Source: an uncultured Lachnospiraceae bacterium (GTDB lineage: Bacteria; Bacillota; Clostridia; Lachnospirales; Lachnospiraceae). Taken from it: a stretch of DNA of 64,000 nt. The position numbers and the translations under genes were made by a program. Position 1 is the stretch's first letter, and each line of letters begins with the position of its first letter. The notes beneath the pieces were generated by a model, which had not been told where the DNA came from, searched no databases, and worked only from the letters and a program-made list of their open reading frames with translations. This document shows positions 61,359 through 64,000 of the stretch, piece by piece. The DNA is taken from positions 1 through 64,000 of the forward strand of contig CANQDT010000004.1 in the NCBI GenBank assembly GCA_947593735.1, read 5' to 3'.

Positions 61359-61822
61359 TGGACATAAAGAATATCCTGCTGATTTCTACGGACAATACAA
61401 GCCGGGGCGTTATGGTGGAAGCGGTTTTGAACCGCCTGCTGCTGGAGAGGGGAATCACGGACGTTAAGGTCCGGCCCCGCGGGCTGGTAGTGCTGTTTCC
61501 GGAGCCGGTAAATTCAAAAGCGGCGCTTGTCCTGGAAAACAATGGGATTTCCTGTTCTGATTACCAATCGATCCAGGTTACGCCGGAAGATTTCGAGGAC
61601 TGCGACCTGGTTATTACCATCAGCGAGGAGCAGAAAAAGAAAGTGATGGAGGAGTATGAGATCCTGTCGCTTGTTTATACGCTTAAAGAGCTTGCCGGCG
61701 AACAGGGCGAGATGCTCGACCCGTACGGAAAAGATATGATCGATTATGAATACTGCTACAGGGAGATTGAGCGCCTGGCGGAAAAATCCCTGAAAAATAT
61801 TTTGGGAGGCCTGGAAGAATGA
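61355..61822 (+). CDS. Low-molecular-weight phosphatase homologue without catalytic cysteines (pseudophosphatase)
   Basis: 155 residues with the fold and the position of YwlE, the arginine or tyrosine phosphatase, but the signature loop is changed. The family has C-x-G-N-T-C-R-S; here residues 11-18 read STDNTSRG. The nucleophile Cys is Ser11, the second Cys is Ser16, and the loop Gly is Asp13, while Arg17 is kept. The general-acid loop survives as LDPYGKDMIDYEYC. It is therefore unlikely to be a Cys-based phosphatase and may bind phosphoproteins or act as a scaffold. The frame is intact and overlaps both neighbours (sua5, rpiB) by four bases, so the gene is maintained. Synteny with ywlC-ywlE-rpiB supports homology. 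Confidence 0.82.
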   Translation: MMDIKNILLISTDNTSRGVMVEAVLNRLLLERGITDVKVRPRGLVVLFPEPVNSKAALVLENNGISCSDYQSIQVTPEDFEDCDLVITISEEQKKKVMEEYEILSLVYTLKELAGEQGEMLDPYGKDMIDYEYCYREIERLAEKSLKNILGGLEE

Positions 61823-62256
61823 TTGCGATAGGTTGTGACCACGGTGGATATCAGTTAAAACAGGTGGTAATGGAACATTTGAAGGAGCGGGGGCTTGCCT
61901 GCCGGGATTTTGGCACCTATTCCCCGGATCCGTGTGATTACCCCGGGTACGCGAGGGCGGTTTCTCATGCGGTTGCTGACGGGGAATGTGAAAAAGGGAT
62001 CCTGATCTGCGGGACCGGGATCGGCGTTTCCATCGCGGCAAATAAAGTTCCCGGGATCCGCGCGGCGCTCTGCCATGACTGTTTCAGCGCGCAGGCGACA
62101 AGGGAGCACAACGACGCGAACATCCTTGCCATGGGCGCAAGGGTGATCGGCGAGGGGCTTGCCCTGAAAATCGTCGATCTGTTTCTTGACACCCCGTTCA
62201 GCAATCAGGAACGCCATGCCCGCAGGATCCGGCTTATCGAGGAAAGCGATGATTAA
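61819..62256 (+). CDS. rpiB: Ribose-5-phosphate isomerase B
   Basis: Interconverts ribose 5-phosphate and ribulose 5-phosphate in the pentose phosphate path. 145 residues with IAIGCDHGGYQLK, the active-site CGTGIGVSIAANKVPGIRAALCHD (Cys base present) and the ARHNDANILAMG-type stretch (here REHNDANILAMGARV). Sits in the conserved sua5-phosphatase-rpiB order; the same fold is used for galactose-6-phosphate isomerase, but length and motifs favour RpiB. Confidence 0.95.
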   Translation: MIAIGCDHGGYQLKQVVMEHLKERGLACRDFGTYSPDPCDYPGYARAVSHAVADGECEKGILICGTGIGVSIAANKVPGIRAALCHDCFSAQATREHNDANILAMGARVIGEGLALKIVDLFLDTPFSNQERHARRIRLIEESDD

Positions 62257-62509
62257 CCGGGAAGTGATCCGGATGCTCGGCTTGATCACACAGGTTGGTC
62301 TCAGCATGATCACGCCGGTTCTGTTATGTGTTTTTTTCGGCGTAAAGCTCGACCAGTGGTTTGATACGCACGCATGGTTCATTCCGATGCTTTTATTGGG
62401 CATAGCGGCAGGGATCCGCAACGTATATATGCTGATTTATAAAAACCGGGACCGCGGCGCGGACCGGCAGGGAGAAACGGCGGATGGAAAAATGGAGCAG
62501 GATCAATAG
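62249..62509 (+). CDS. AtpZ/AtpI-family small membrane protein
   Basis: 86 residues with two membrane helices (VIRMLGLITQVGLSMITPVL and FIPMLLLGIAAGIRNVYMLI) and the AtpZ-type phrase FGVKLDQWFDTHAWFIPML. Proteins of this kind head F-type ATPase operons and are linked to c-ring assembly or magnesium uptake. ATG 62249 overlaps the end of rpiB by eight bases, and the end overlaps the next gene by 26. Confidence 0.85.
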   Translation: MINREVIRMLGLITQVGLSMITPVLLCVFFGVKLDQWFDTHAWFIPMLLLGIAAGIRNVYMLIYKNRDRGADRQGETADGKMEQDQ

Positions 62510-62891
62510 CGGAGTAAAGGATCTTTGGCTTGGCACGGCGTTGTTGTTTATTATATATGAGGCGGTCGGTCTTGCGGTTGCGGAACATAAGCTGGATTAT
62601 ACGCTGGGGCTGATCGTCGGGAGCATAACGACCGTCTATCTGGTTTATCATATGTATGAAAGTATCGACGCGGGGCTATCCATGGATGCGGAAGCCGCGG
62701 CAGGGTACATGAGGAACCGGAGCATCGTGCGCTGGCTGATCCGGGTGGCGGTCGCGGTGGCGTCGGTATATATCCCGCATGTCAGCGTGGTCGGCGTCAT
62801 GCTCGGCATGATCGGGCTGAAATTTTCCGCATATCTGCAGCCCGTTATCCACAGGCTTACGATGAGATCAGAAAACAGGGGGCAGGACTGA
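62484..62891 (+). CDS. ATP synthase subunit I-like membrane protein
   Basis: 135 residues with about four hydrophobic segments (LGTALLFIIYEAVGLAV, YTLGLIVGSITTVYLVYHMYE, LIRVAVAVASVYIPHVSVVG, VMLGMIGLKFSAYLQPVI). Such AtpI-like proteins precede atpB and help assemble the c ring. The family is poorly conserved, so the call rests on size, topology and position between AtpZ and atpB. Confidence 0.75.
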   Translation: MEKWSRINSGVKDLWLGTALLFIIYEAVGLAVAEHKLDYTLGLIVGSITTVYLVYHMYESIDAGLSMDAEAAAGYMRNRSIVRWLIRVAVAVASVYIPHVSVVGVMLGMIGLKFSAYLQPVIHRLTMRSENRGQD

Positions 62892-62951
62892 CAGACCGCC
62901 TGCCCGCTGATACTGCTATTTTGGATATGACAGAAGAAAGGAGGTTCACAA

Positions 62952-63949
<998 letters not shown>

Positions 63950-63995
63950 TTCGGAGGGCGCAGTTGCGGTAAGAAATCATATAGGAGGCGGATAG

Positions 63996-64000
63996 ATGGA
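63996..64000 (+). CDS. Start of the next atp gene, expected atpF (cut by the window edge)
   Basis: AGGAGG at 63983-63988 followed by ATG 63996. Only five bases of the gene are inside the window, so identity is inferred from atp operon order. Confidence 0.5.

Overview
The window reads as the chromosome of an anaerobic, low-to-mid GC Firmicute of the class Clostridia, most likely a gut Lachnospiraceae-type bacterium. The reasons are a pyruvate formate-lyase system, 2[4Fe-4S] ferredoxin and rubrerythrin, Gram-positive signal peptides and lipobox, many Big_2-type surface proteins, MecA, RicT, a MocR regulator, and a housekeeping block whose order matches the Bacillus yaaO-tmk-holB-yaaT-yabB-yabC-abrB-metS-yabD-ksgA cluster. 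No rRNA, tRNA, CRISPR array or insertion sequence was found.

Region A (1-24.9 kb) is a large A+T-richer polysaccharide-utilisation operon. In order it encodes a solute-binding lipoprotein, a cytoplasmic GH88 unsaturated glucuronyl hydrolase, a secreted DNRLRE-type protein ending in a dockerin, a Big_2 surface protein, a giant secreted heparinase II/III-type lyase, a cytoplasmic GH92 alpha-mannosidase, a secreted 1549-residue protein with three DNRLRE-type repeats and a cohesin-like domain, two LplB/YtcP-type permeases, a second DNRLRE protein and a 51-residue small protein. A terminator and a convergent GntR-LacI hybrid regulator close it. My reading is that a secreted lyase cuts a uronate-containing, mannose-rich glycan. 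The permeases import unsaturated oligosaccharides, and GH88 and GH92 finish them inside the cell. The cohesin and dockerin suggest a small cellulosome-like assembly outside.

Region B (25.0-50.6 kb) is core genome of higher G+C: decarboxylase, tmk, holB, ricT, trmN6-like, rsmI, abrB, a polysaccharide deacetylase, metG, tatD and rsmA. It continues with a divergent pair of glucosaminidase-like paralogues, an HD hydrolase, a MocR regulator, DUF951, rpsF-ssb-rpsR, a MerR-like coiled-coil protein and DUF554. The last part holds a pyruvate formate-lyase whose glycyl-radical domain is a separate gene, its activase, ferredoxin, a DUF1858 protein, rubrerythrin, a CwlD-like amidase and mecA.

Region C (50.7-58.7 kb) is a second accessory block. 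It has a paralogue of the region A regulator, a tandem-repeat array inside its predicted long leader, a divergent GH38 alpha-mannosidase with a GDSL/SGNH hydrolase, an AraC regulator, and another secreted protein paired with a small protein of the same type as in region A.

Region D (58.7-64 kb) starts with an Rpn-family nuclease that has a repetitive coiled-coil tail and a candidate internal start. Core genes follow: sua5, a low-molecular-weight-phosphatase homologue that has lost its catalytic cysteines, rpiB, and the start of an atp operon whose c subunit carries the sodium-binding residue set.
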